From contig NC_085087.1 of NCBI RefSeq assembly GCF_963422355.1, positions 5,841,709-5,905,708 on the forward strand: a stretch of DNA of 64,000 nt. Direction: 5' to 3'. The DNA is from Corticium candelabrum (taxonomy: Eukaryota; Porifera; Homoscleromorpha; Homosclerophorida; Plakinidae). The notes beneath the pieces are model-generated. The model saw only the letters and a list, made by a program, of their open reading frames with translations. It did not search any database and was not told where the DNA came from. The translations under genes were made by a program, and so were the position numbers. Positions 40,115 to 53,786 of the stretch are shown one piece after another. How positions within the stretch are numbered: the first letter of the stretch is position 1; every line of letters starts with the position of its first letter.

Positions 40115-42501
40115 TGCTAAGTCTGCACATAATGTACGTACAAACAACATGGCTGAAAGAATATAGTAATTCACCATAATTTACAAAGAGAGACCTTCTT
40201 ACTATGGCAATGCACAGCAAAATTGCGCTAAAACTATTCAATCTCAGTGTCGATAATCACATTTGTCAGCACAGATTGTAGCTCTTTGTGCCTTGCACGA
40301 GTCACGCGAATGTGGCGTGACGTCTGTAAAGCACACCATCTATCACATATCCCGTACGTACATTTATAATTGCTATTGATATATTTTTTCTACAGTATTA
40401 AGTTTGATTACTAACGAAAACGTGAACTTCTGTTGGGCATTGCTTCGAATAAAAGCCACGAAGCAATATACATTGGGAGCAGCTTCTATCTGGAGTAGAG
40501 TTAATTAATTAAGTTCAAATTGACTAAAACTTTGCTATCGTCTAGATAGATCTAGTAATATTTCTACCCACAATGGTACATAAGTTATTTCTAGGCATGC
40601 ATCACTCATAACTAACTAAGTTACTTAAAAATTGCTATTCCTATAGTACTGCTAGCTAGATGTCTCTGTACATAGAGCTACGTTTCGGTCAGACTTCCAA
40701 TTTTATCCAACGCTATAGCTGTAGATTTTGCATGTTCTTGTCTATCGCTATTCCAGTCTAAATGTGTATCTACATACATATTGTATCAATTTACGTAGTT
40801 ACAACATCTACGGTATTCGTAGTTGGCACCTCGCGTTAGCAACGATGCTCCGTACGTCACGCGCTTAGCCTTTACGTTTGTGTATACACCATAAGATTTT
40901 TACTACGGCAGCAAGATTTTAAGTTTACAGATTTCTAGGTAGCGTTACTTGAAATACAACGTTTCTGTTGTTTCTAATCAAAATTGACGTCTTTCTGGCT
41001 AAATTGATCTTTTGCACTAAGTTTATTCTTTGCTTTGACTTTATCAGAGTAGCTGATCTATAATTTTCAAAAACAATATCTATACATTAAAATTAAAATT
41101 ACGTAATTGTTTCGTGACGTTATTGGTTCATTACGCACTGCCCAATTTTAATGATAAGCTACGGCCATGAATCTTGCAGCTGGACGCAATAACGCTAATA
41201 AATTCAAATCGAAATTCTCATATACCGATATAATCTGCTTACCCAACATTTCTGATTTTCCAATATTCTACATGTAAGTTACTCGCGGCTTTTAACAGGT
41301 CACGTGGTCCAACACATGCTACCGCGTTTCATTCAGTATCCGCTGATATGATTTAGTGCGCGACTAAAACGTTTCCCTTGTAAACGTTGCAACTATGACG
41401 ACGAATATACTCAAAACGTTATTAAATTTATTTTTATTTTGTCCAAATTTTTTGTCAAAATATTCGAGGCTGCACGAGCATAAACTTATTAGTTAATCTG
41501 GTTTTAGCTTAGCAAATATATGTTGTTAAAAACGCTTTATTATGGCTGAATGCGACTTGCTGCTGCAGCTGAAGCGTTCGCCTGTGTAAATGAAGTGCTT
41601 GAACGCGTTGAATTGAAACAAACGAAAGTGTGACGATTGCACATCATTACCAACATTGATCGTCACGAAACGTATTTTAATTAAGCACGTGTGCTTGGAT
41701 GTGGCCTGGCTAGACGTTGTTTTCGTGACTTGATTGCTAATTCAACAAACTGGGTTCTTGAACTTCTAAGAACTAAGAAATTCTTCTTGCATTGTTCATT
41801 GCACAAATCTACTAGATTTGTACAATAGTCTACGACAGTAACAACAGCACCAACGTGCTGCGTTAAAATCAGTAAAATCAAAACGATGTATCAACTACAA
41901 AACACAAACAGTATATAGGTGAGTAACTTTCAACGCCTTGTAACTAAGTTGTCTACACTTGTCTATGGCTCTAATGTTGTTTCTTTTTCATAGCTTGTAG
42001 ACATCCATAAGCTAATACACTTGATATGACTTGGCTAAGAATACATCAAACTTTGTAAATGCCTGTTGCAAAAGCATCTAAAATGGTCTAGAGTAACGCG
42101 GGCTACAAGTAAAAGATATTAAGTGGTAGAATACATCAAGCCTGGGCAAGGCCACTGGGCTTGACGCTCATTTTCGCTTACTGAGTAATGTCTTGCGCTC
42201 CATTTACAGTATTGCGTTTGACCATTTACTGCCCACATGGCTGTTCGCCTGCATGTGAGAGAAGGTGCTTGAACCGGAACTGTTTGTACTGCTTTCGAGT
42301 AGTTCCGGATCAAGCACCTCCTCTCACGTTCGAGCAGGTGACAGCGCGTGAGGTCGCGCACTGAGCACGGAGGAAGGCTTGGCTCTCGAGAGATACACAA
42401 GTGTAGCAACAAGATATGGTGGGAACATCTACAGTCAAGTAAGAGTTGCAAACAACAGAAACAATGACATTTCAAAATGACAAATAAATCTTGCTTCATA
42501 C
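40115..42501. other. Upstream of gene B and spacer
   Basis: The gene B promoter should lie here. A 66-codon minus ORF at 41681-41881 has a hydrophobic opening but no ATG, so I do not call it a gene. The 3' part of the 42119-42760 ORF is non-homologous to Ig 2 of the paralogs. No RNA gene is seen. Confidence 0.4.
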
Positions 42502-42833
42502 TTCCAAGAAGAATTTGAATCACATCACTACCAAATGTTGTTACACGTCCACCATCAAAAGAATAGCTGCACTGTAGTTGAGATGTACTTTGAGAGACTT
42601 GATTGATACACATAGTAAAAGAAGATTGCTTTGCCATAAAGTCTGCTCGTACAGTAAAACCAGGAGTAGGCTTTAGGCAAGTCACTGTAAATGTAGACGC
42701 TTTACTAGCTAGTCTAATGTCCAAACAAGCTCCTGGGATAACGAGCCTTGGTATGAGCAACCAATACTAACATTGTTATTTAGAAGAGCAAAGCAATCAA
42801 CAGATTCATCACTGATCGTAACGTTACGTCCAT
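42502..42833 (-). pseudogene. Paralog X: single Ig exon with a frame break
   Basis: The exon starts at a TAG acceptor with DGRNVTISDESVDCFALLNN, close to gene A exon 2, and ends in IQILLGS at the same GGAA|GTATGA donor. Near 42730 the frame breaks between VWTL and LASKASTF, producing a stop. No signal-peptide exon is found upstream, where a dispersed repeat (42975-43830) begins. No second Ig exon follows. It is a decayed relic of the receptor family. Confidence 0.75.
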
Positions 42834-42974
42834 CTATCTAAGTATACAGTAGAACCAGATCACATAGGCTTTCAGATAGTTATCTAGTGCGCTATAGGTA
42901 GATAGTAAAACTAACAGTTTACAATGAGAGTATATTTACTTTCACTTGTTAGTGTATATTATTATGTTGATAAT

Positions 42975-43830
42975 ATACAAACGTCTATATTATCGATCCA
43001 AGTCCCGTATCTAAAAAAGTCCCGTAATTGGTACCGCAGGTCCCGTATTCGGTATTATTATTTCCCGTATACGGTACCACGTATGGTCAGCGGTGTATTC
43101 GATGACGCACGACAATTAAACTGTTCCTGATCTGTTTTAAATGATGGGTTATTGCTGTTTTGTAATTCGTTTTGTCCTATAACCCTCTAGAGCACAACAC
43201 AAAATCTTTCACTTTAATACACACATGCACAGCATTCACATTTGCAAAACACTAAAAACACGCAAAATGAAAATTTTTTAGTTTAATTAAAAAACAAAAT
43301 TTAATTGCGTAGGTAAAGCAAACGTGTGAAAAAAATATTTGGGCAATTAATTAAACTTAAAGTACTCGATAAGTTTTGTCATTACCTCAACTATAAACGT
43401 TTACGCAAAGCTATAAATCTGGCTATTCTTACATAGAAAAATGCGGCAAACTATAAAAATTAGTAAGGCAAGTGACTTTGTCTTTTTAACGTAAAAATTT
43501 TGTATCACTTTGAGTTTCCATGTATTTCCCGACTTTAGAACAACGCCCGACTCCTAGCGTGTACGTAACTAGAGCTGCACGAGAGTTACAATTTGCTTAC
43601 AAGATATAATGGAAACACCTACCTACATTCAGGTGACTCTTGACTAAGCGATAAAAGAGTGGAGACAAAAAAAGTTTAAATACATTTTTTAAATTTTTTC
43701 TATTACTAATGATTATTAACCTATTGGACGTAATGAAGTTGCACAAAGACGACATTTTAATTAAGTCTACGTGATTGTTATTTCTAGGCTGATTAACGCT
43801 TCATCAGATTCTGAAAATTTGCTAGAAAGA
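42975..43830. repeat. Duplicated ~0.8-kb non-coding segment, copy 2
   Basis: This is the partner of 24945-25760. It continues after 43855 with TTTTATCACGTGAC, which in copy 1 lies upstream (24487), so the blocks have been rearranged. Confidence 0.8.
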
Positions 43831-44335
43831 CTAGTTTCCATTGTGTTAATTTTTATCACGTGACATGACGTCTGCCCGTCACTTGTAACAAACTATTATT
43901 GATTGTCCCACTAAACATTGAAAATAATTCTCAAATCGTTTGTGAAAACGTTCAACATAAACGGTTGCATATTACTAAAAAACTCAATGAGCAATGCACA
44001 TTGTTTTCAAAAATCGTTTCCTCTTGATCAAACGCACAAACCGAAATTGTAAAAAGAACTGAACACTGCATATGGTATGTAGACCCTATAAAGTAAAACA
44101 GTTAAATATGACAACTTCGACTGTCCACAGCGTTGATTGATGCAACTTAGTTGAATAGCTAATTAAATGAGCCATGCTTAATTGCACAAAAATTACGTAC
44201 CTAATAGTCATATAAAGACCTTCAAATAACATGTAAAAATCACGGAAGTCTTTGTTGTCCAACTGTCAATTAACTAGCCAATTACTTATAATTATCAAAA
44301 ACATTGTGTCGGAATTGCATTCTGATGTCTGCTGA

Positions 44336-47063
44336 CTAATTCTGATCAACTACGACACCGTATGATGAATTGTCGACCATCGATGTTTCTTCATACAGTG
44401 GGCTCCTTGTCAGTACGTCGGGGCGACGACCAGAGTCAGACACTGTTGCATACGTTGCAGCATCCTGTCTTTGTTGCCGTTCATCCATTTCAGTTGCGTT
44501 AGATTTATTCGCACAGCCTATGGCACGAAACATTTCATCATGCAAAATTTCAGTTTCTTCAACTTACTGTTTTTCATGCATTTCTTCCAAACAATATATA
44601 AAATGACTGCGATGATAATAATCACAGCAATAGCTGCCGCTATGATGACTGGTAGTAGCCATGCTACTTATAAGAGAGAGAATAGTATATAGAAATACAA
44701 CTGCAGTATACTGACTGTACCTGGTTGATCGTCCGTTGTACTTTGTCTCGTTGTTGTGGCACGAGTGGTGCTGCCACCTACAAACACAAATCAGTAAAAC
44801 TGAGAACGTACAAGCACTCGTGTCGCAGCTATCATGTCATGATATAAACTGGTACACTAACACTCTAAAGTATACAAAAATTTGACAACAACATTTGCTG
44901 TACCACTACTTGTTGACTTCAAATCTCGTGAAGTTACGTGTATGCTAGTAATTACAACAACACCAAAATAAAAAAATTATTTGAGTAAAACACAATACCA
45001 TAACATCAACATACAATGGAATAAACAGTATTTATCAACAGTCACTACTAAACAGAAGCTGCACAGCCTAGCTTATACATTGCTTTCTTTTAAAAAATTG
45101 TAATTATGAGGTAGCTAGACTACTAAATATGTAGAGTGGTGACAATTGCACTCAGTCTTACAAAGATGACAAGATTAGGATTAGGGTGAGTGTTAAGATT
45201 TAGTGTCATCGCTGTCGATTTTAAAAACCTAATTGCACAGCGCCGTTACTGGCAGTTTACTAGTCAGCATGTCATTCTCTGATAAGCATTGTTACGTATA
45301 CTAAAAATTAAAATATAACTGTCAATATTCATACCTGAAATAGAAATTGATGTCACTGGTAAACTTGGTGTAGATTCTAGCAAAAGAAGAGTAGACCATG
45401 TTGTCATGTAATTGTATCAACATTTTTAGAACAAACCACAATGTTTGAATGGATATTGAGTTATGATTTTGTTGCTAGATGAAGCAGTACATGATGTTGA
45501 TGCAGACACATGTTGCAAACTGACAATGACAGTAGAAAGTTACCCGACATGCACAAACACTGATGTTGGATGTTTCATTGATAATGTTGTTGTTGTTCAT
45601 GTTCCACACAATGTTTGCTGTAGGAAATCTAGCAAGTGAAAACGAACAAGTCAAGCGTGTTGTATTGTCAGTAACTTGACAATCGGAGGTCGTCGTCATC
45701 TATAGATGCACAGGTCAAATATCTGAGAACATCAAAACAGATGTTGAATATATGTACCAAGCACATGAGCATCGTTCCAATGATAAGGTTGTGACGTTCC
45801 CAGTATATTTTCAGATAATATTCTGTAACTATTGCCAGCATCAAGTGTACAATTGACAGGATGTAATGTTAGAATAGGCATCAAGCTGTCTGCACGATGT
45901 ATGGAAAATCAAGATGAATCAACATGGAAACTTGTTCCATCACTATTCAGCTTAAGCCAGTTGTCTATCTTGGTGGATGGTATGGGAGTTCCAGATGCTT
46001 CACAAGGAATTTCTGCATTTGAATGTCTTACAGAGGTGCATAAATGTGGCTTACAAGATATGATAGGAAGACCTACAGTCAAACAACTATTAAAACATGA
46101 AAGAATTAGCATGTTTTTCATACTTCCAAGTATAACTTTAATCTTGCCACTTCCAGCTTTTGCAGGACTAGTCGGAAAAGTAAAAAAGCATTGTAGTTCA
46201 GACGCATTCACATTCTCAGACACTTTGTTGATAGTGAGTGATGTGTAGTCTACAGTTGTAGAAGAGACATTGAAGCCAGAAAGAAAGTTGATGCCTGACA
46301 CAGCTGTTGAACTCGTCGATCTACTATATTTGATATTCCAATACGACCCAATTACACGATTTGCGTTCGTCCCACGGTACGTGCAATTCATGGTGACACT
46401 GCTATTTATGAGAGCATAGCAATCCACAAGTTCAGTCTTGTTACTGGGTGGAAGGTCATCTACTAATTAACACACGTATATACATGTAAAGGCCTGTCCA
46501 CACTGGCAACTGGATCGCGATCCAACCGCAACGCTGTCCACACTTGCAACTCGATCGCGATCAGATCGCGATCCGTCCGATCCACATCGCGAGGTGGATT
46601 CGATCGCGATTCGATCGCGATCGGTTGAATCGAGTTAAGAATAATGGGCGTTATCTTCACGTACGCTACACGTGTAGTCGGAACATCTAGCACTCCTCAC
46701 TCGCCTTTGTTCTCGTTCACCTTACATCGCTGTATCAACGCTTTCTACAAGTAAAGAAACCACACATACACATGGGTTATATGTCACGTGATAGCGAAAT
46801 AAGGCGGAGATATCGTTTTCAAAGTGCAGCGTGGACGCTCGCTATCCCGATCGGATCGCGATCCATTCTGGTCTAGTGTGGACAGGCCTTAAATCTCTAG
46901 TATTACTAGTGAGCGCAGTAAATAGAATAACTTAGTAATAATTAACGTAGGACATTTTTCTACTGTGCACAGTACTGTAGTTACCGCATCTATGATTCTT
47001 GCTTAGAGACCGTCCCGTCGACCAGAACAGCAGAACAACAAGCACGACGCGAACAGTCGTCAT
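44336..47063 (-). pseudogene. Gene C: Ig receptor with a three-tyrosine tail, probably inactivated
   Basis: The exons are 46985-47063 (signal peptide MTTVRVVLVVLLFW), 46124-46462 (Ig, VDCYALINSSVTMNCTY), 45758-46072 (Ig, NAEIPCEASG), 45335-45376 and 44721-44777 (Ser/Thr stalk), 44568-44666 (TM, WLLPVIIAAAIAVII) and 44336-44517 (tail). Without the third Ig exon the frame closes at 370 codons. In the second Ig, a TGA near 45906 stands where gene A has CGA (DSSRYSIV), so translation would stop early. The third Ig exon (about 45450-45706) has two frame problems and may be skipped or dead. The tail is well kept (TYATVSDSG, SPLYEETS, DNSSYGVV). It is either a recent pseudogene or a null allele. Confidence 0.7.
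46490..46889. mobile_element. 400-bp MITE with TAA target duplication
   Basis: Both ends read AGGCCTGTCCACACT (one inverted) and are flanked by TAA. The interior is rich in the palindrome GATCGCGATC, clustered near both ends. A TAA duplication and the TIR length fit PIF/Harbinger-type MITEs. It lies in intron 1 of gene C. Confidence 0.88.
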
Positions 47064-49328
47064 GAAAATGTGTAGCGAAAAGAGTTTAATTTCAGTAAGA
47101 GTTCCCGTACAAAAAACCGAAGGACAAAAACAGACTTGCTTGAGTCAGAACCGTATTGCTGCACTTTGTGTAAAGTGCTAGCCTCGAGCTTCCAGACCGA
47201 CTTCTCGCGGATAAATGTACAGTAATTGCTAGATCTGCAGTAGAGCACTCAATAACTGTACATGTACCAAGTAGAACTACGCAATTATGACAATTTAGAA
47301 AAAAAATCAGACTCCACAGGTTTAAAAAGAGACGTTAAAACGTTGATTAATTAAAACGTTTTCATAAAGTTTGACGTCATTCGTCTACTCTCTAACCGTG
47401 TATACATACGTATACGAATATGTGTACACACCATTTATTTGCCACAAGACCAGTGGCGGCCAATTTATAGAAAGAGGGGTCAATTGCCCCCACCCTACGA
47501 TCAACAACTGCGAAAAATGGAAGACAAATATTTGAATTTTCGTACTACCTTATGACAGTGTTCACCACCAGAACTCTATATAGATATGCATGAGCGCTTT
47601 CTGTTGCCTAAGCGAGACTATAAGTTATCGTTCATCATCAGAAAGCGCTTCCCGAAAGGAAATGTCTACTGAAACTTCACCTTAGAGTTCAGGTACTCCG
47701 ATGTCTTTTCACGCCCCGCCTCCCCCACGAGTCGCTCCGTCGCCTGAAAACAACAGTCTCTAGCTAGTAAATCGAGCTGCCTGCAGTCATGTCTGGACGT
47801 ACGTTTTTGTGCAGTGGCATCACACACAATCAATTCATTAATTTTGCGAAGAACACTTCATGCACCTGCCAACATTGCCGTACAAGTTCACCACTTTCTG
47901 ACAACATGTAACGATCGATCTGAATTGTGTAGTGGGTTCTCTCCAAGACCTGCGTTACGAACACTCAGCGTGAACACAACACAACTTGTTCAGAGCTTGC
48001 TAGCAGCTACGCGTGTACACCGGCCAGAACACGTGTCAAATATGTCACATGCCAATATAGAACAGTCTCGGTAAACATTGACACATTGATTCTCAAATCG
48101 TTTATGTTCAACATAAACGGTCGCAATGTGCCTACAATTTACTAAAAAAAGACAAATTGCTGAATTTTTTTAATAAACAGTGCACTTTTTCTTAATTAAG
48201 TCAGAACCGTTTTCCATATCTGTCAACCGTCTCGGGATTCCCTATATTGTTACGGTATTTGGCCCTCCATCACGGCGTCCCGGTTGAACACGAAATGTGC
48301 CGGGATTTCCTTAGCCGAGAGAGTCGATAGCGAAGTCGAAGTCATATACATGTTCCGTTCTGATTCTTATGATGTTTTGAGTTATTCTTTGGCCTGTGGC
48401 CTAGTGGCTTCGGCTTTTCTACAGCACATGCAGTTACAGTAAGCTAAATATCGATGAAAACTGCGAGGCCGTGCTTTCTGCGAGTGCGTCATACGAGGGC
48501 GTGGTAGCTGGTACGTCGTGTCCCGGGAATGTACGCTAAATCCAGGGAATTTAGGGTCCAAGTCCCTGTGTTTCACGTCCAGAGGTTGTCAGGTATGGTT
48601 TTCTCTTGATTGAACGCACAAAACAAATTGTAAAACAAATGAACGTGTGGTGCCCTCTAGAGTGAAACAATTAGATGACAAAAGGTCTAGTTGCCCAACT
48701 GTCGATTAACTATCTCAGTAACCAATTACTCTACATCAGAAAATCACGTGTTCTATGGAAAAACACCACGGTGTTCAATTGCGACTTATAAATGACACAG
48801 TTACACAAAGGCAACCCTGACTTGACCGTCCAACAAGTCGATGTAATTTAGTTGTACACATGCAAGTATAGAAACCGAGGGATCAAAGGGCCACGCCAAT
48901 AATTTCCTCCCTCATTGCAATACTCCCAAATGCAAAAAAACATAATTACACGTTGTATACAAAATTGTAATTTTTGACTACCCAAAACCTGGAAAACTTA
49001 TATCGTATAGCGATTAATTAATTAAAGGCATGACAGGTATGCATGAGTTGCACAAGATACAACAATGAATTGAAAATGCCGAAACAATCGATTTTAAAAG
49101 TTCTTGTTTTTATTTTTGCATGCATGTACTGACAACTATAAGCTTGTTCAGAAGTCGTTTCTTAAGACTAAACAGCTAGGGTTACAGAAAACGTAGCCTT
49201 TCAGTGGTCTGTCAAAAACATAGAAGTCTTGTCGTTCGGTTATTGATCAACACTATAAACTAACCAATTTCTTACTAAACCATCAGTAAATGGTAAATTT
49301 AGGCAAAATGCGTTCTGTTGTCTGTTTC
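47064..49328. other. Spacer between genes C and D
   Basis: The gene C promoter should lie just right of 47063. An 86-codon plus ORF (47814-48074) and a tRNA-like pair of boxes near 48392 and 48553 were considered and not called. The segment 48750-48870 repeats 24760-24880 (AAAACACCACGGTGTTCA and TTAGTTGTACACATGCA occur in both). Confidence 0.4.
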
Positions 49329-52300
49329 CTAGTTTTGATCGGTTACTACACCATACGATGGATTGTCGATCACCGATGTTTCTTCATACAGTGGACTCCT
49401 TGTCAGTACGTCGGGCTGACGTCCAGAATCAACCACTGTCTCGTACGTTACAGCATCGCGTCTTTCTTCCCGTTCATCCATTTTTATTGCGTTAGACTCT
49501 TTCGCACCGCCAACAGCACTAAACATTTTATTATACAAAATGATGTGAAAGAAAAGATAATATATGTGAATTCATACATCACGTGTCTCCATTGATAGAG
49601 AAAGTAAGCAGCAAGTACTAACAGAATAATACTAAATACGGCCAATGTAGCGACTGCGGGTGTTAGTTTCAAGTTTGTCTTCTCATCTGCATTCAAAGAA
49701 AGATCGGTAGAGCAACAAGACATAAGAAATATTGATCAAATGACCTTCACAAGATCTTGTTGGTAAACCGGAACCTCGTGGGATATACGTAATAGGCAAG
49801 CCAGTGACTACAACACCAATACAAAAGTAACAATATTATGTCACCATAAAGAACAGGATGTAAAAACAAAAATTAGTGGTTAGTATATGTTGAGTTTACA
49901 TGTAAAGTAATTCAAAAATTGCATTGACACAACAAACTAAATTTTGAATATTGATATGCATACTTGAAACAGGACTTGATGCTGTTGTTGCACTTGTTGG
50001 AGGTGGAATGTTTGTGAGTGGACTTGTTGTGATTGGACTTGTTGTGGGTGGACTTGATCTTGCGTCCGTCACTGCAGTTGTTGTGCCAGTCTTCGTTGTA
50101 TATACTATTGTTGTATGTATCGTAGTTTCGCTTGTTGTGTTAAAGATTTGTACTTGACTAGGAGAACTCTTGAGCTCTTTAGAAACTTCAATATTGACAG
50201 CTATTATCCATACACTGTACTGTGATATTTGTGTCAGCCCGTTCACTGCGTAGCTGGTTTGGCCACTGACCTTCTCTCTTAAAACGATCTTTTGACTACT
50301 GTAGTTCTGCGGATCAACTCTTCCCATTGCCAAAGTAATAATATAGTACGCTACCGGTCCATTAGGTTGAGCCGGAGCCTCCCATATGAAGCGTGCAGCT
50401 TTTGCTTGCAAGTCCGAGATCTTCAAATTTTGAGGTTTACTTGGCGCTTTATATAAAGCAATTTATACCATACCATTTATCTAACTGCATATTAAAAGTA
50501 ATGATGCTAACTTACCATCTGCTAACGTTCGAAATGTTCTGACAGCACTTGCACTGCTCACTAAACGGTAACCTCTGTCGATGTTGATGGCTTGAACCGA
50601 AACAGTGTAGAATGTGAATGGAATAAGGTTTTTCAGTGTGATGTGATTCGATTTCTCAACTGTGCGTACTGTAATAGCCGAAACATTTGCGTTAGAATGG
50701 AGACCCATTACATAGCTGACGTTGTAGTATAAAACTGGGCCATTGACAGGAACAGTCCAGAAAATTTTAGCAGACACAGCAGTGAGTGTGTTTTTGTCGA
50801 ATGTTACATCAAGAGGAACGCTAGGTTCTAAAAAATTGACAATGCATACAACAGCAATATATAAATAATGATACATCAAATATGTTACTTGCATGAAGAG
50901 TGGCAATTAACTTTGTTTTATTTGTAGTACTTGTAACATCTTCTGAGCCATCATTTGCACCCCACGGTCTAACAACGACTGCAACTTTTACCTCATATTT
51001 GGTATACGGTGTGAGGCCAGTAAGCAAGACACTAGTAGATTTGGTTGTTTTGGCTTCATATTTAAGCTGCGTTATATTGTAGTAGACTAGGTAGCTAACA
51101 GTTCCATATCTGTATTGAACCGAATCCCATTCAATTTCAAGAGATTTTGAACCTAGTGCCATAACGTTAATGTTTTTGGGTGGATTAGGCGCTATAAAGT
51201 AAACACCAATAACATCTTAACTAAATGCACATTGAGCAATGCTGTGCAGCTTCTTACCAACAGCCTCTGTCCTCACACGTACTGCTGGACTTAAGGCAAG
51301 AGGTTTCTTTGCACAACTCTGATGATTATAGGTTGCATTTACTCGGAATTGATAAAGTGTGTTTGGCATTAAGTGAACAAACGCAAATTTATTTGCACTT
51401 GTTTTCCTTATGCCAGATTCCGGAACAAAATATAGACGCCAGAAATATATCCAGTACGTATTAATGTGACATGCAGTTGCATTTCCTGAAGGACACTTCA
51501 GTGAAAGATATATTTTACTCGTAGTTGTACGAGTGACTTTTGGAGCTTGGCAAATCTGAGAGCTAAGTCCTGGACAATGCAACACAAGTTACAAATCTCG
51601 CAGAACGTATACCAACAAAGTCTAACCGAACGACTGCATGCACGTTTCACGTATAGAAAATAAAGAAAATTTTCTTTAAAACCTCACATTTACAAATCAT
51701 TTTATTTGATGTTATTGGGCTGCATTAATTAAAGTTATGGTAAATTTATCAGTTATTTTACGTGCATATATTGGGTATTGCTAAGTTCACTAAAAGTTAT
51801 TGTATAGGTGCAGGTTGGAATAGTAGAACCGCTAAAGATATCCCAACGTGTTTGTTCATTGTGTGTACTCTATGTATATGATTACCCGTCTTATCTAGTA
51901 ACCATAATTCGTTGAATCAGAATGCATTTCATGCTAGAGAGATCCATTTCAAGCTCCGTGGCTAAATTTTTCTGCTCGTAGCTCACCTGCCTGGGTATGC
52001 AGTTGCGTCATACTCAGAAAGCAGATCTGATTACGTAATATCACTGAGACACAAGCAATTAACACGTTATAGTTCTACGCGCTTGCCTTCTAAAATGGCG
52101 ACGAACGGACTACCCATTCTGCACCTCCGCACGCAATCCCTTCATGCACGCGCGTAGAATTGACGAAATGGTTTTCTAAACGACAACTGAGAGAGTGAAA
52201 CATCTCTAGCGTCTCGAAAGTGTCAAACAGCTATAAACCATGCATATTGTAATACGGCCGTTGCCGACCAAACAATCACCATCCTTCTACAGAATTCCGA

Positions 52301-52428
52301 AAGAAAACAACTATAGAAATGGACTAACCCGATGAAGTAGTCGCTCTCACAACATAAACGAGTCTGTTTGCACAGAATTGCAACCAGATGAGTACTAGAA
52401 GCCATCGATAAGACGTGTATGTTGTCAT
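49329..52428 (-). CDS. Gene D: four-FN3 receptor with a three-tyrosine tail
   Basis: Eight exons close perfectly to 623 codons. They are 52329-52428 (signal peptide, RWLLVLIWLQFC), 51258-51569, 50889-51191, 50516-50827 and 49964-50446 (one FN3 each, the last followed by a Thr/Pro-rich stalk), 49745-49807 (short linker), 49578-49686 (TM, DEKTNLKLTPAVATLAVF) and 49329-49518 (tail). All ectodomain exons are phase 1-1. FN3 marks include IFWTVPVNGPVLYYNVSY and the TFYTVSVQAINI-type strand. The tail carries TYETVVDSG, SPLYEETS and DNPSYGVV. It is a type I membrane receptor without a kinase. The start was chosen because only this reading gives a signal peptide in the required phase. Its donor is GTTAGT. 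Confidence 0.82.
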
Positions 52429-52637
52429 AGTATCGATTAGTCAAATATAGCGATGCACAAAAAAGAATAGAATACTTTTACTACAACTTAGAAACCGTAT
52501 CCGTAGCAAGCTTCCAACGTTGCAAAGTAGTACATTCGGCAAACAGATTATTGCCCCCGCCCAACTTGTCAGCTACACCTTCGTCTGTCCGTGCCAATGA
52601 GTGCTATTCAGGTGACAACCGGATAAAACGAACGAAA
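52429..52637. promoter_or_regulatory. Possible shared promoter between gene D and paralog Y
   Basis: About 210 bp separate the start codons of gene D (minus) and the candidate first exon of Y (plus). No clear TATA box is seen. If the Y exon is right, the two genes were divergently transcribed from here. Confidence 0.3.
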
Positions 52638-52713
52638 ATGGGCGGGCTTAAGTTGTTGCTTCTGTTAACTATGGCGCAATCAATTGGGCTCTTGCAGCCT
52701 CTTCCGAGAGAGG
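52638..52713 (+). CDS. Candidate signal-peptide exon of paralog Y
   Basis: ATG GGC GGG opens MGGLKLLLLLTMAQSIGLLQ, a good signal peptide. After 76 nt (phase 1) comes a GTAGAA donor. This length and phase match the 79-nt first exons of genes A, C and P1, and the next family exon in this direction is the Y Ig exon at 55516. Position and phase are the only support. Confidence 0.4.
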
Positions 52714-52863
52714 GTAGAAGTGTCGGAAGAAGATTTTATTATATTACTGCGATGATGCGATACAAATACATGTCGTCATATCCTAGGGTAATCGGGGTCT
52801 TTACCCTCAACTGGGCGTCCACTAACCCAGCAAGTGAGTCCCAAAAAGGTACATGTTTCATAG

Positions 52864-53620
<757 letters not shown>

Positions 53621-53740
53621 CCACATGTTTCAGTGCAATCCATATGACGCTAGTAACTGGCATATCGATATTGATTGCGTGCGCTACGAGGATTCATGAT
53701 ATCAATGACTACCAGAAACTCACTGATTCTCATTGCCAAC

Positions 53741-53784
<44 letters not shown>
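53741..53784. repeat. GAT trinucleotide microsatellite
   Basis: A (GAT)n run is read as poly-Asp in one frame. It lies beside the hAT remnant. Confidence 0.95.

Positions 53785-53786
<2 letters not shown>

Noticed and set aside
41681..41881. Small secreted Cys-containing peptide
   Set aside because: The frame has no ATG at its start and no splice context; composition alone is not enough.
47814..48074. 86-codon plus ORF
   Set aside because: No recognisable domain, and a competing frame from an upstream ATG stops early; no support either way.
48385..48575. tRNA gene with A box TGGCCTAGTGGC and B box GGTCCAAGTCC
   Set aside because: The boxes are about 150 bp apart and no cloverleaf stems form; at most a diverged SINE.
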